Part shown: positions 11,795 through 18,534 of the stretch, one piece after another
Layout: the number at the start of each line of letters is the position of its first letter
How positions within the stretch are numbered: the first letter of the stretch is position 1
Position numbers and translations under genes: made by a program
DNA from: JTS-RE9 sp964649195
GTDB taxonomy: Bacteria; Planctomycetota; Phycisphaerae; Phycisphaerales; Phycisphaeraceae
Assembly (NCBI GenBank): GCA_964649195.1
Contig: CAZYPK010000103.1
Location: 1 to 18,534, forward strand
Reading direction: 5' to 3'
DNA: 18,534 bases
The notes under the pieces: generated by a model
What the model saw: the letters and a program-made list of their open reading frames with translations, nothing else
What the model was told of the DNA's origin: nothing
Database searches by the model: none

Positions 11795-12095
11795 ATACAG
11801 GCCTCCGCGTTTCGTTGACCCGCTTGATGAAGTACCGATTCTTCATCGCGCACTCTTCCACAAGATCGACTTTGCGTCCATACAGCGTCTGAAGATCAAG
11901 CAGCAACCCCATGTACTGATCCCAAACGCTCATCGGCGCCACCGGCGCGGAGAAGGTCACCAGCACATCGACGTCACTTTGCTGCGGATCCCATTCATTG
12001 GTCGTCACCGAGCCGAACAACTCCAGCCGCGCCACGTTGTACCTGCGGCACAATTCACGCACCTGCGGCAATCGGGATTCGATGATCGTGTTCAT
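11781..12095 (-). CDS. MNT-type nucleotidyltransferase antitoxin, MNT1
   Basis: 104 aa, MntA-like minimal nucleotidyltransferase. VARLELFGSVTT followed by SDVDVLV gives the catalytic GS and DxD elements (11 residues between GS and the first Asp), and KVDLVEE carries the third acidic position. It is predicted to modify the partner HEPN1, whose start overlaps its stop. AGGA lies 6 nt before ATG 12095, unlike the other two MNT genes, which have no clear site. Its DNA is clearly more diverged from MNT2 and MNT3 than those are from each other, so this pair is an older or separately acquired copy. Confidence 0.88.
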   Translation of the reverse strand: MNTIIESRLPQVRELCRRYNVARLELFGSVTTNEWDPQQSDVDVLVTFSAPVAPMSVWDQYMGLLLDLQTLYGRKVDLVEECAMKNRYFIKRVNETRRPVYVAA

Positions 12096-12219
12096 TGCAA
12101 ATCCTAAGCGGGCAAGCGCCCCTGAACGAAGAACCGAGCGGCCAATAGGCGAGTCACCATCAACAAGGCATGCACTTTCATAAGTTGTCCACGTTCAACA
12201 AGGCGCTGACGACATCTCA
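12096..12219 (-). other. Gap where a HEPN gene would be expected
   Basis: This 124-nt stretch between MNT2 and MNT1 is too short for a HEPN gene. It contains the end of the relic HEPN frame and a GGGC-GCTT-GCCC hairpin close to the MNT1 ribosome binding site. A 38-codon open frame (12220-12104) also fits it, starting on the A of the MNT2 stop and ending 8 nt before MNT1. Its product is basic, shows no HEPN motif, and I do not call it a gene. Confidence 0.5.
12102..12105 (-). promoter_or_regulatory. Ribosome binding site of MNT1
   Basis: AGGA on the minus strand, 6 nt before ATG 12095. It is the only clear site in front of an MNT gene here and suggests MNT1-HEPN1 is translated on its own. Confidence 0.5.
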
Positions 12220-12239
12220 TCACGCGGCGGTCGCGGCAT
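12195..12239 (-). pseudogene. Relic start of a lost HEPN gene
   Basis: Inside the end of MNT2, ATG 12239 opens a frame that overlaps the MNT2 stop by 20 nt. The intact HEPN2 overlaps MNT3 by the same 20 nt. The frame reads MPRPPRDEMSSAPC and then TGA. The PRD-EM part recalls the HEPN1 start MSPRDPEM. The rest of a HEPN protein, including RX4HXY, is missing. The match is very short, so the call rests mostly on position. Confidence 0.4.
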
Positions 12240-12540
12240 AAATCGGCTCTCTATATTGGTTGGCCGACCGGATCATGTAAGGATTCTTCATCGCCTTCTC
12301 CTCAATCAGGTCCACACGCCGGTCAAACAGCGTTTCGAGCGCCATCAGAAAACCCATGTACTGCTGGAAAATATCCATCGGCGGCACAGGCTTGTTGAAT
12401 GTCACCAGAAAATCAAAATCGCTGGTCTTCGGGTCCCATGCCTCGGTCGTCGCCGAGCCGAAGAGTTCCAACCGCGCCACATGAAACCTCTCGCACAGCG
12501 CGCGAAACTCGGCCATCTTGGATTCGATCAGTGCGTTCAT
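12220..12540 (-). CDS. Orphan MNT-type nucleotidyltransferase, MNT2
   Basis: 106 aa starting MNALIESKM. Catalytic elements are intact: LFGSATT, then SDFDFLV, and RVDLIEE. It lies 2 nt after the HEPN2 stop with no ribosome binding site of its own, so translation is probably coupled. No HEPN gene follows it, only a 14-codon relic frame. Two long DNA blocks identical to MNT3 (35 nt at 12446-12480 and 36 nt at 12514-12549) show that it is a recent duplicate. The frame is open further upstream to 12621, but that part is HEPN2 coding DNA in another phase. It may still modify HEPN2, or it may be redundant. Confidence 0.85.
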   Translation of the reverse strand: MNALIESKMAEFRALCERFHVARLELFGSATTEAWDPKTSDFDFLVTFNKPVPPMDIFQQYMGFLMALETLFDRRVDLIEEKAMKNPYMIRSANQYREPIYAATAA

Positions 12541-12542
12541 GT

Positions 12543-12902
12543 TCAATCGCAGGATATTTTCGCCCACAGCAGTTTCAACACATCCAACAGCGGCCCGACC
12601 TTGACTTGAATGACTTCCCATATTTTGTCGTTGTTCAATTGCGCATAACCATGAACCAGTATGTGCCTGAATCCTATGATCTTCCGGCTTTCGGGCACTT
12701 GCGCGGCCACTTCAGGATGGTCGCGATTCAACTGAAAAAGCGCCTCGCCAATAATCATGAAGGATCGTTCAACCGCCAGGCGAAACGGCATGTCATGTTC
12801 ATAGTCATCTCTGGTTCTGCCTTTGGTGAAAGTCAGCAGGAACGAACTTTGTTCAATCATGTCGCTGAGCAACATCTCAGCGCTACGCCGCGCGTTCGAC
12901 AT
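12543..12902 (-). CDS. HEPN (DUF86/HepT-like) toxin, HEPN2
   Basis: 119 aa, same family as HEPN1, with the identical RHILVHGY motif (RX4HXY) and the FMIIGEALFQLNR helix. It is the predicted ribonuclease toxin partner of MNT3. I chose ATG 12902, which overlaps the MNT3 stop by 20 nt and gives MSNARRSAEMLL, in line with HEPN1. An upstream in-frame start at 12935 would add 11 residues inside MNT3. Its last codons (TGC GAT TGA) lie in DNA shared with the region just upstream of MNT3, so its C-terminal end was probably changed by the duplication that placed MNT2 behind it. Confidence 0.87.
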   Translation of the reverse strand: MSNARRSAEMLLSDMIEQSSFLLTFTKGRTRDDYEHDMPFRLAVERSFMIIGEALFQLNRDHPEVAAQVPESRKIIGFRHILVHGYAQLNNDKIWEVIQVKVGPLLDVLKLLWAKISCD

Positions 12903-13203
12903 ATACGGGCACCCGATACCGGTTGACTGACGCAATAAAGTAGGGGTTGGTCATCGCGGACTCTTCAACAAGATCAATTTTCCGATCAAACAGGTCCTGC
13001 AACCCGAACCACAATTCCATGTACTGATCAAATCCGAGCATGCCGACGGGCGGCGTTGCGAACGTCACCAGAAAATCCAGATCGCTCCGCTGGGAATCCC
13101 ACTCATCCGTCGTCGCCGAGCCGAAGAGTTCCAACCGCGCCACGTGGTATTTCTCACACAACGCGCGAAGCTCGGTCATCTTGGATTCGATCAGTGCGTT
13201 CAT
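12883..13203 (-). CDS. MNT-type nucleotidyltransferase antitoxin, MNT3
   Basis: 106 aa, MntA-like, with LFGSATT, SDLDFLV and KIDLVEE intact; predicted antitoxin for HEPN2, which starts inside its 3' end. I chose ATG 13203 because MNALIES matches MNT2 and, loosely, MNT1 (MNTIIES). A GTG at 13269 is in frame, overlaps the stop codon of the PPC gene as GTGA and has GAGG close upstream. A start there would add 22 residues and couple this gene to the PPC gene, so it remains possible. The toxin-antitoxin block looks AT-richer than its neighbours, which fits acquisition by transfer. Confidence 0.85.
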   Translation of the reverse strand: MNALIESKMTELRALCEKYHVARLELFGSATTDEWDSQRSDLDFLVTFATPPVGMLGFDQYMELWFGLQDLFDRKIDLVEESAMTNPYFIASVNRYRVPVYVERAA

Positions 13204-13265
13204 GTTCAATCGTAGGCTCGGAATGGAAGCCGGGGGTGTTTCATCGTCGGGCTTGCGTGGTCCGT

Positions 13266-15728
13266 TCACTGCTGCCTCGCCCGCTCCTCGGCTTCGAGCC
13301 GCAGTTTCTCCAACCGGCTCAGAACCTTCGGCGGCGGAGCCTGCTCGGGCTTCTTCTCCGGCGCCTGGGCCACCGGTGTCGGCGGGGGCGGAGCGGCAGG
13401 CTGGTTCGGCTTGGGCTTGGGCGGGGCATCAATGCGGAACACGCTGCCGCCTGCAAGATTGTGGGCGATCGGCTCGCCGTCCTTGGTGATCACGATCTGG
13501 CCGAAAAGCGTCTTGTGCTGCCCCACCGGAGCGTCGGCGGCAACGTCGGCCTCGAACACCAGCGTGGCGTCATCCTTGGTGATCTCCTTCGTCGGCTGGG
13601 CACAGGCGACCTTGGGCGGGAAGCCGAAGAGCGTCACGGTGGCCTTGCCTTCAAAGGGGGTGATGTGATTGATCTTGCAGAGAATCTGCGCCGTCTTGCC
13701 TTGCTCGCCGGCCACCATGTCGATGGTCATGCCGACCATCGGCTCGGCAACGGTCAACGAACCGAGTTGCGAAGAGGTCCACACCGGACCGCCGCCCGCA
13801 TCGCTCACCGCGGTCATGGCGATCTTCCAGGTGCGCGCCTGGGCGTTGCCGGCCGCATTGACCGGATAAAGAGCTTCAGTCTGACCGGCGGGAATGTCGA
13901 TCTCATTCTGCGAGCCGACGCCCGGCGGGTTCCAGAGCATGCGGACCTTGATCGGTTTGTCAAAGCCTTCCTTGCGGGTCGCCACGACTTTGATGTTCAT
14001 CGAACCACTGCGAACCAGCGGCACCTTCGGCTCGATGAAATCGATCTTGAAGGGCGCCTCTTCCGCAACGGCCGTAGCCACGCGATCGAGGTCGGCCTGG
14101 AAGAAGACGGTGTTGTTGGGCGGGCCGTAGATCAGTTCGATGGTCTGCCGGAAGCCGCCGGTGATGTTCTTGTCGGTGGCGTGGGTTCCCAGCAGTTGCA
14201 TCAGTCTGCCACCCACGGCCGCATCGGGCGCGGCCTCGAACACGACGGGAACCTCGTTCACATTGCCCGCCACCGTGTCGGCATGCATCACCACGCCTTC
14301 GGGCAGTTCCGGAGCATCGAGCACCACCTCGCCGCCGAAGTTGTTGCGGCCGACGCGAATGATCGTCGCGTAGCGGTTGCCGCGCGGAATGACGACCGAG
14401 TTGCGCTCCTGACTGTTGCGGGCGTAGGACGGAATGCCCAGCGTCACACCCGCGGAGATCGGCGTGAACTCGATGCGGTAAACAAAATCACGATTGCCTT
14501 TGTTCAGGTGATCGCGCACCGCCACGCAATACTCGCCATCAGCGGGCACGTTCCAGCGGATGTAGCTGTCGGGGCCGCCTGAATCATCGTTGGCGGCGAT
14601 CTGCGCCCCTTGAGCGTTGTGAATCGAAAGCACCGGATCGAGAGGCGAACGGACACCGCGTGCCACGGCCCGCACGTCGAACTGCTGCCCGCGCTTGGCT
14701 TTGAAGCGGAAGAAATCGATGTCGCCGTCCTTCTCGATGATGCCGTTGAAGGCCAGGGGCAATTCGAGTTCGGTCTTCGTCGCCTCGGCGGCGCTGTTGT
14801 TCGGCTCGGCTTCGAGAATGTTGCCGAAGTCGGAGACGCGAAGGATGTTGGGCGAAGGCGAAGAGTGATCGCCCTGCACGGTGAAATATTCGAAATTGCC
14901 CGGCGTGTCAGGCAGCTTGATTTTCTGCACGATGTCGCCCGTCACGTCGCCGATCAGGCGAACTTCAACTTCCTCACCGGCCTTGCCGCCGGCGGGAAAG
15001 GCGACCATCGGCCGCGGGGCGTTGCCCACATGCAGGCAATACCGGCTGCCGCCGTTGCCCGCGTAGCTGCTCTCGCGCACCTGGATGATGTACGTGCCGT
15101 CTTCGGGTGCCAGCACCGAAGCGATCGGATCCTGAAGGGCCAGCGAGCTGTCATCGGAAGCGGCCAGTTCAAATCGCTTCATGTCGAGAATGGCGACGTA
15201 AGTATCGACGTTGGCGCCGCCCAGCCGCATCGCTTCGACTTCAGCGGTGATGCGTTCGCCCTTCTTCGCGGGGACGATGTAGTAATCGACATCCTCGTTG
15301 TTGGCCACGCCATGCACCGTGGTGTTCATGGCGATCTGCTGCGGCGCGGTGAAGTCGTCGTTGGGTTCCTTTTCGCTGACGATCGGATACTGGCCGACGC
15401 TGAAGGTGCGAAGTTCGCTCAGGCCGGTGGCGGTGCGGACGCGGACGCTGTAGCTGCCCAGGCGGGCGTCGGGATCGATCTTGATCTTCGCCTTGGCGCG
15501 TTTGTCGTCTTTTGCGTCCGGCTCGATGCCCAGCACGGTGATGCCCTTCTCATAGAAGAGAAGCTCCTGAATGTCGGAGAGCCGCTGGCCGTTGATGTTG
15601 ATCTCCATCTCGGTGCCCCGCTGCCCGCCGCGCGGGGTGATGATGGAGAGGGCGGGCGATGCGGCGAAAATGGAAGAGCCGCACAGCAGCAGCGCGAGGA
15701 TGCAGGAAATGCGAGTGATGGTGTTCAT
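13266..15728 (-). CDS. Exported PPC-domain protein with IPT/TIG-like N-terminus and Pro-rich tail
   Basis: 820 aa. A Sec signal (residues about 1-23, CILALLLCGSSIFAA) precedes an IPT/TIG-like Ig fold (about 27-112, TPRGGQRGTEMEININGQRL). Two bacterial pre-peptidase C-terminal (PPC) domains follow: about 118-233 with SEKEPNDD, and about 305-421 with EAEPNNS. More beta-sandwich-like sequence leads to a Pro-rich linker (about 766-800) and a charged helical end (RLEKLRLEAEERARQQ). PPC domains are binding or spacer modules of secreted proteins. No catalytic domain is visible, so it may act as a surface or periplasmic binding partner of the DUF1501 and cytochrome-like proteins. ATG 15728 was chosen because AGGA lies 10 nt upstream and the signal peptide starts there; ATG 15758 would add 10 polar residues. 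Confidence 0.88.
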   Translation of the reverse strand: MNTITRISCILALLLCGSSIFAASPALSIITPRGGQRGTEMEININGQRLSDIQELLFYEKGITVLGIEPDAKDDKRAKAKIKIDPDARLGSYSVRVRTATGLSELRTFSVGQYPIVSEKEPNDDFTAPQQIAMNTTVHGVANNEDVDYYIVPAKKGERITAEVEAMRLGGANVDTYVAILDMKRFELAASDDSSLALQDPIASVLAPEDGTYIIQVRESSYAGNGGSRYCLHVGNAPRPMVAFPAGGKAGEEVEVRLIGDVTGDIVQKIKLPDTPGNFEYFTVQGDHSSPSPNILRVSDFGNILEAEPNNSAAEATKTELELPLAFNGIIEKDGDIDFFRFKAKRGQQFDVRAVARGVRSPLDPVLSIHNAQGAQIAANDDSGGPDSYIRWNVPADGEYCVAVRDHLNKGNRDFVYRIEFTPISAGVTLGIPSYARNSQERNSVVIPRGNRYATIIRVGRNNFGGEVVLDAPELPEGVVMHADTVAGNVNEVPVVFEAAPDAAVGGRLMQLLGTHATDKNITGGFRQTIELIYGPPNNTVFFQADLDRVATAVAEEAPFKIDFIEPKVPLVRSGSMNIKVVATRKEGFDKPIKVRMLWNPPGVGSQNEIDIPAGQTEALYPVNAAGNAQARTWKIAMTAVSDAGGGPVWTSSQLGSLTVAEPMVGMTIDMVAGEQGKTAQILCKINHITPFEGKATVTLFGFPPKVACAQPTKEITKDDATLVFEADVAADAPVGQHKTLFGQIVITKDGEPIAHNLAGGSVFRIDAPPKPKPNQPAAPPPPTPVAQAPEKKPEQAPPPKVLSRLEKLRLEAEERARQQ

Positions 15729-15738
15729 GATCTGATTT

Positions 15739-15742
15739 TCCT
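15739..15742 (-). promoter_or_regulatory. Ribosome binding site that sets the PPC gene start
   Basis: AGGA (minus strand) lies 10 nt before ATG 15728. It supports this start over the in-frame ATG at 15758. Confidence 0.5.
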
Positions 15743-15753
15743 GTATCTGAATG

Positions 15754-15779
15754 TTCAAGCCCGATGTTCAAGCCCGATG
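15754..15779. repeat. 13-bp direct duplication TTCAAGCCCGATG
   Basis: Two head-to-tail copies at 15754-15766 and 15767-15779. The second is the outer end of the family-1 element, so the first is a partial copy of its tip. It overlaps the alternative start region of the PPC gene. Confidence 0.8.
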
Positions 15780-15907
15780 GCGAGTCTGCGAGCCTTCGGG
15801 GTATTCATCGGGAATCCATCTGACTGATGAATCCAAGCGTCCAAGTTTTCAAACCGTGTTTGACCTGAAACTTACCCCGACGGCTCGCGGACTCGCCATC
15901 GGGCTTG
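15769..15907. repeat. Palindromic dispersed element (family 1), copy pair B
   Basis: The left arm is 15769-15801 and the right arm 15875-15907. Over 33 nt the two arms match as inverted copies with two differences. The left arm of pair A (3705-3737) matches the right arm with one difference. The first 16 nt, CAAGCCCGATGGCGAG, are identical in all four arms. The pair lies between the DUF1501 gene and the PPC gene. Confidence 0.88.
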
Positions 15908-16015
15908 GGCAACCCTCAATCATTAATCATTTCTTTCTGCACCACGGCCCGACTCCCCGTTGCGGCGAGGCAATAGGTATCGGGCCGGGGAATTGCGTTT
16001 GTATGTCGGACTTGT

Positions 16016-16039
16016 CCGGGCCGACACGGCCCGGCTCGC
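16016..16039 (-). repeat. Hairpin element (family 3), directly after the DUF1501 stop
   Basis: Minus strand: GCGAGCCGGGCCGTGTCGG and on. An 8-bp stem (16016-16023 with 16027-16034) closes an ACA loop (plus strand). It starts on the nucleotide after the TAA, exactly as the copy at 8974-8996 starts after a TGA. It could slow or stop transcription, but it has no T-tail. Confidence 0.8.
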
Positions 16040-17392
16040 TTACGCAATCAATTCCTTCACCACATGTCCGCCATCGACGATTTCGATCGGGCGGTCGCCG
16101 GGGGCCATCAGTTCCTTGTCGGCGGTGATGCCCATCTGGTGGTAGATCGTGGTGGCAAAATCCTCGACGGTCAGCGGGTGATCTTCCGGCTCGGCGGCGG
16201 TGGCGTCGGAGGAGCCATACACAAAACCCTTCTTGATGCCGCCGCCGGCGAGAGCCACGCTGAACACCTTGGGCCAGTGATCGCGGCCGGCGGTGGCGTT
16301 GATCTTGGGGGTGCGGCCGAACTCGGAGGAGATCACGACCATCGTCGAGTCGAGCAGGCCGCGCTGGTCGAGGTCGGTGATCAGGGCCGCGTAAGCCTGA
16401 TCGAAGGCGGGCAACTGGTTGTTGATGGCGTTGAGGATGTTGTCGTGGTGGTCCCAGCCGCCGTAGGTCATGGAGACGAAGCGGACGCCGGCTTCGACCA
16501 GGCGGCGAGCCATGAGCATGCGCATCCCGGCGGTGTTCTTGCCGTAGGCGTTTTTCAGTTCTTCCGACTCAGCGCCGATGTTGAACGCCTCGCGGGCTTC
16601 CTTGGAGCTGATCATGGCGTAAGCCCGCTGGTAGAACGTGTCCATCGCATCAAGGGCGTCGGACTTTTCGAGGTTCTTGAAGTGGGCATCGACGGTTGAA
16701 AGCAGGCTCTTGCGCTTTTCGAAGCGTTCGATGGTCATGCCGCCGGGAAGGACCAGGTCTTTCACTTGGAAGTTGCCGTTGGCCGGGTCGGAGCCGAGGC
16801 TGAACGGGCCGTAGGCGGAGCTGAGGTAGCCCGAGCCTGCGAACTCGTTGGGCTGGTTGGGGACGCAGACGTAGGGAGGCAGGTTCTTGCGCGGGCCGAA
16901 CTCGTGGGAGACGACCGAACCCATCGAGGGGAACGACAGGGCCGGGCTGGGCCGGTAGCCGGTGAACATGTTGTGCGTGCCGCGTTCGTGGGCGGCTTCG
17001 CCGTGGGTCATGGAGCGGCAGACGGTGATCTTGTCCGCAATCTGGGCGGTCTTGACCATGTTCTGGCTGAAGAGGACGCCATCGAGCTTGGTCTTGATCG
17101 TGCCCAGCGGGCCTTTGTATTCGACGGGGGCGTAAGGCTTGGGATCGAACGATTCCTGATGCGCCAGGCCGCCGGGCAGGAAGATGTGGATCACGCTCTT
17201 GGCCTGACCCTCTTTGGATTCGTAGTTCTTGATGTCGCCGCGCGCCTCCATGCGAAGCATGTCGCCCAGGCTCAGCCCCAGGCCGGCCATGATGCCGACC
17301 TGCATGAAGCCGCGGCGGGCCATCCCCTTGGGACGGCGAAAGTGCATCGGGTCATCGTTCCAGGTGCCGGTGATCTTTGACGACTTGCTCAT
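16040..17392 (-). CDS. DUF1501 family protein (alkaline phosphatase/sulfatase-like fold), Tat-type signal
   Basis: 450 aa, paralogue of the DUF1501 gene at 3833-5320 but clearly diverged. A twin-arginine pair (R26-R27 in MARRGFMQVG) precedes the hydrophobic segment IMAGLGLSLGDML. Likely metal-binding residues occur in GGWDHHDN (W313, D314, H315, H316) and GRDHWP (D371, H372). EFGRTP and AGGGIKKG are family motifs. The start has GAGGA 7 nt upstream. It is the first gene of the minus-strand train and probably acts with the PPC and BIG2-DUF1549-DUF1553 proteins outside the cytoplasm; substrate unknown. The 324-nt upstream gap is the best place for the promoter of the train. Confidence 0.92.
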   Translation of the reverse strand: MSKSSKITGTWNDDPMHFRRPKGMARRGFMQVGIMAGLGLSLGDMLRMEARGDIKNYESKEGQAKSVIHIFLPGGLAHQESFDPKPYAPVEYKGPLGTIKTKLDGVLFSQNMVKTAQIADKITVCRSMTHGEAAHERGTHNMFTGYRPSPALSFPSMGSVVSHEFGPRKNLPPYVCVPNQPNEFAGSGYLSSAYGPFSLGSDPANGNFQVKDLVLPGGMTIERFEKRKSLLSTVDAHFKNLEKSDALDAMDTFYQRAYAMISSKEAREAFNIGAESEELKNAYGKNTAGMRMLMARRLVEAGVRFVSMTYGGWDHHDNILNAINNQLPAFDQAYAALITDLDQRGLLDSTMVVISSEFGRTPKINATAGRDHWPKVFSVALAGGGIKKGFVYGSSDATAAEPEDHPLTVEDFATTIYHQMGITADKELMAPGDRPIEIVDGGHVVKELIA

Positions 17393-17716
17393 GGTTGCGT
17401 CCTCTTTGATCTCATCCGCCCCGGACCGCTTCAGCGGACACGGACGGGCGGCGAGTAAAACATCATCTTAGTGTCAATGGCCGCTTAGGGAAGCCCAATC
17501 TTCACATCGGGCTGATCCATACCCGAAGTCGAACGACGGATGATCGAAAAACCAAGGTCCGAAAATCGGCCTTCCATGGCCACTCGACTCTCCACCGCCC
17601 CGCAACCCTACACCCAAACGGCGAGGGTATCCCCTTCATTTTGCATTTATCAGGACAAAGGTTACGCCGCAAAAATGAGGTGGATCATAAGGCAAGACAG
17701 GCAAATGGGTTGCCGG
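17393..17716. other. Intergenic region likely to hold the promoter of the minus-strand train
   Basis: No gene is visible. On the minus strand a perfect TTGACA (17477-17472) lies 79 nt before the DUF1501 start, but no fair -10 hexamer occurs 16 to 18 nt after it, so the promoter call is only tentative. A short CCGC-TGAA-GCGG hairpin follows in the presumed leader. Near 17700-17714, GGCAAATGGGTTGCC can fold just after the end of the upstream gene but has no T-tail. Confidence 0.35.
17400..17404 (-). promoter_or_regulatory. Ribosome binding site of the minus-strand DUF1501 gene
   Basis: GAGGA (minus strand), 7 nt before ATG 17392; it supports this start over an internal ATG closer to the twin arginines. 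Confidence 0.6.
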
Positions 17717-18439
17717 TTAAAAGTGGATCGCCAGCATCGTGCAGATTTCAAAGGCGTCCTTCAAAAAATCCTTCAAATCGTCCGCCTGCACCCTGATGCC
17801 CCGGCGAAAAACCACGATCCAGTCCCCTCCCGCCTCCACGCACCAGCCCGGATGCTGATCAAAAAACTCCAGCACCTCGGCGGTGAACAGCTTGCGAATC
17901 TCATCCTCGCGCGGGCCGCGCAACAGGTAGCGGCCGCTGAAACCGGGGTTCTCATCGAAGTCGATGTCCTGATAACCGAGCATCCCGCCGATCTTGTGCA
18001 GCAGGTTTTCCGGTTGCAGGCTCAGCTCAGGCAGGTTTTCGCCCACCGCATGAAACACGGCAATGGTGGCCTCATGGCTGCGATGGTGACGATGCGAACC
18101 GGTGACATGGCGGTAATCGAAGAGGATCACCTCGATTTCAGGGGTGCGGACCGCCGATCCTTCGCCGGTTTCATCCTCACGGTCGAGGGTCTGGCTGGCA
18201 CCGCCGACCTGGCCGCGAAGGTGATTTTTGAAACGCCTTCGCCGCCCTTCCTGAAACAGGCTGAACCGCGTGAAAAGCTCCCCCGCCAAAGCCCGGCCAT
18301 CGCGCTCGTAAGTCAGCCCCATCTGCTCGCCGACCAGCGCCAGCGAGGCATCCCGCCGTTTCTCACGGGTGACACCCCAAAGGAGAACCAGCATCACCAC
18401 CGCACCCACCGCCACCAGAATGAAGATCGCTTCAGGCAT
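17717..18439 (-). CDS. Single-pass membrane protein of unknown function
   Basis: 240 aa. Residues about 4-22 (IFILVAVGAVVMLVLLWG) form one membrane helix, followed by basic TREKRRD, so the rest should face the cytoplasm. The soluble part contains IEVILFDYRHVTGSH, the block LPELSLQPENLLHKIGGMLG, YQDIDFDENPGFSGRYLLRG and FFDQHPGWCVEAGGDWIVVF. I associate these conserved blocks with a widespread bacterial family of uncharacterised proteins, but I cannot name it with certainty. It has no obvious link to the cytochrome genes. The start at ATG 18439 has no clear ribosome binding site; a TTG 9 nt upstream is an alternative. A 324-nt gap separates it from the next gene. Confidence 0.75.
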   Translation of the reverse strand: MPEAIFILVAVGAVVMLVLLWGVTREKRRDASLALVGEQMGLTYERDGRALAGELFTRFSLFQEGRRRRFKNHLRGQVGGASQTLDREDETGEGSAVRTPEIEVILFDYRHVTGSHRHHRSHEATIAVFHAVGENLPELSLQPENLLHKIGGMLGYQDIDFDENPGFSGRYLLRGPREDEIRKLFTAEVLEFFDQHPGWCVEAGGDWIVVFRRGIRVQADDLKDFLKDAFEICTMLAIHF

Positions 18440-18534
18440 GGTCTGCAAAGCATATCGGAAAGCAGGGAGCCTGAGAACTTTTGGGTGGCCGGGGCCAGGG
18501 TAAAAGCATATGGGAGGGCGAGGTTCCCGCTGGG
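18440..18534. other. Right edge, upstream region of the membrane protein gene
   Basis: These 95 nt precede the membrane protein start. I see no gene end, repeat or clear promoter in them. Confidence 0.4.

Larger units (their letters stand above)
15729..16039. other. Intergenic spacer filled with repeats
   Basis: This 311-nt gap between the DUF1501 stop and the PPC start holds the family-1 inverted pair and the 13-bp duplication on one side and the family-3 hairpin on the other. The middle (15908-16015) shows no gene. It contains further complementary GC-rich pieces (GCCCGACTCCCCG near 15947 and ATCGGGCCGGGGA near 15979). No convincing promoter was found. Confidence 0.5.

Noticed and set aside
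12104..12220. A 38-codon minus-strand frame that fits exactly between MNT2 and MNT1
   Set aside because: There is no ribosome binding site, no similarity I can see, and the length is easily reached by chance. The HEPN-relic frame explains the position better.
13056..14582. A 508-codon plus-strand frame across MNT3 and the PPC gene
   Set aside because: It runs antisense to two recognisable genes, crosses their boundary and shows no domain; an effect of high GC.
17472..17477. Perfect TTGACA -35 hexamer on the minus strand
   Set aside because: No acceptable -10 hexamer at 16 to 18 nt, so it is kept only as a tentative note and not called as a promoter.

Overview
The window looks like chromosomal DNA from a member of the Planctomycetota. 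It is GC-rich (roughly 60 to 65 % by eye). It is dominated by families that are strongly expanded in that phylum: planctomycete-type cytochrome c (PSCyt1) domains, DUF1549/DUF1553 proteins, twin-arginine DUF1501 proteins, PPC-domain exported proteins and a c-type cytochrome fused to a WD40 propeller. The species cannot be named from the sequence alone. No rRNA, tRNA, CRISPR array or transposase was seen.

Layout. Positions 1-506 carry no gene I can support, only short inverted repeats. A plus-strand pair follows: an exported PSCyt1-DUF1549-DUF1553 protein (507-3692) and a DUF1501 protein (3833-5320), separated by a palindromic repeat. A repeat-rich convergent spacer (5321-5537) separates this pair from a long minus-strand gene train. 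Read in its own direction, that train is: DUF1501 (17392-16040), PPC/IPT-type exported protein (15728-13266), a block of MNT nucleotidyltransferase and HEPN toxin-antitoxin genes (13203-11444), a BIG2-DUF1549-DUF1553 cytochrome-like protein (11438-8997), a small hypothetical gene (8951-8754) and a PSCyt1-WD40-coiled-coil protein (8675-5538). An unrelated single-pass membrane protein (18439-17717) lies at the right end.

How the genes may work together. Both gene sets pair a heme-binding DUF1549/DUF1553 protein with a DUF1501 protein of the alkaline phosphatase/sulfatase-like fold. All of these carry Sec or Tat-like export signals, which suggests two extracytoplasmic assemblies of unknown substrate. 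Planctomycete literature often connects such clusters to breakdown of complex polysaccharides, but nothing in this sequence proves that.

The most unusual part is the toxin-antitoxin block inside the minus-strand train. Its order is MNT-HEPN-MNT-(lost HEPN)-MNT-HEPN. The middle MNT is an orphan that still carries a HEPN start codon overlapping its stop by 20 nt, exactly as in the intact upstream pair, but that frame ends after 14 codons. MNT2 and MNT3 share 35 and 36 nt blocks of identical DNA, so the block has grown by recent duplication and then lost a toxin. Its last HEPN stop lies 5 nt before the next cytochrome gene.

Three families of short palindromic elements are also present. One is a pair of inverted copies whose hairpins differ by compensatory base changes. 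A 7-bp tandem repeat has also been taken into the reading frame of the first DUF1549 domain.
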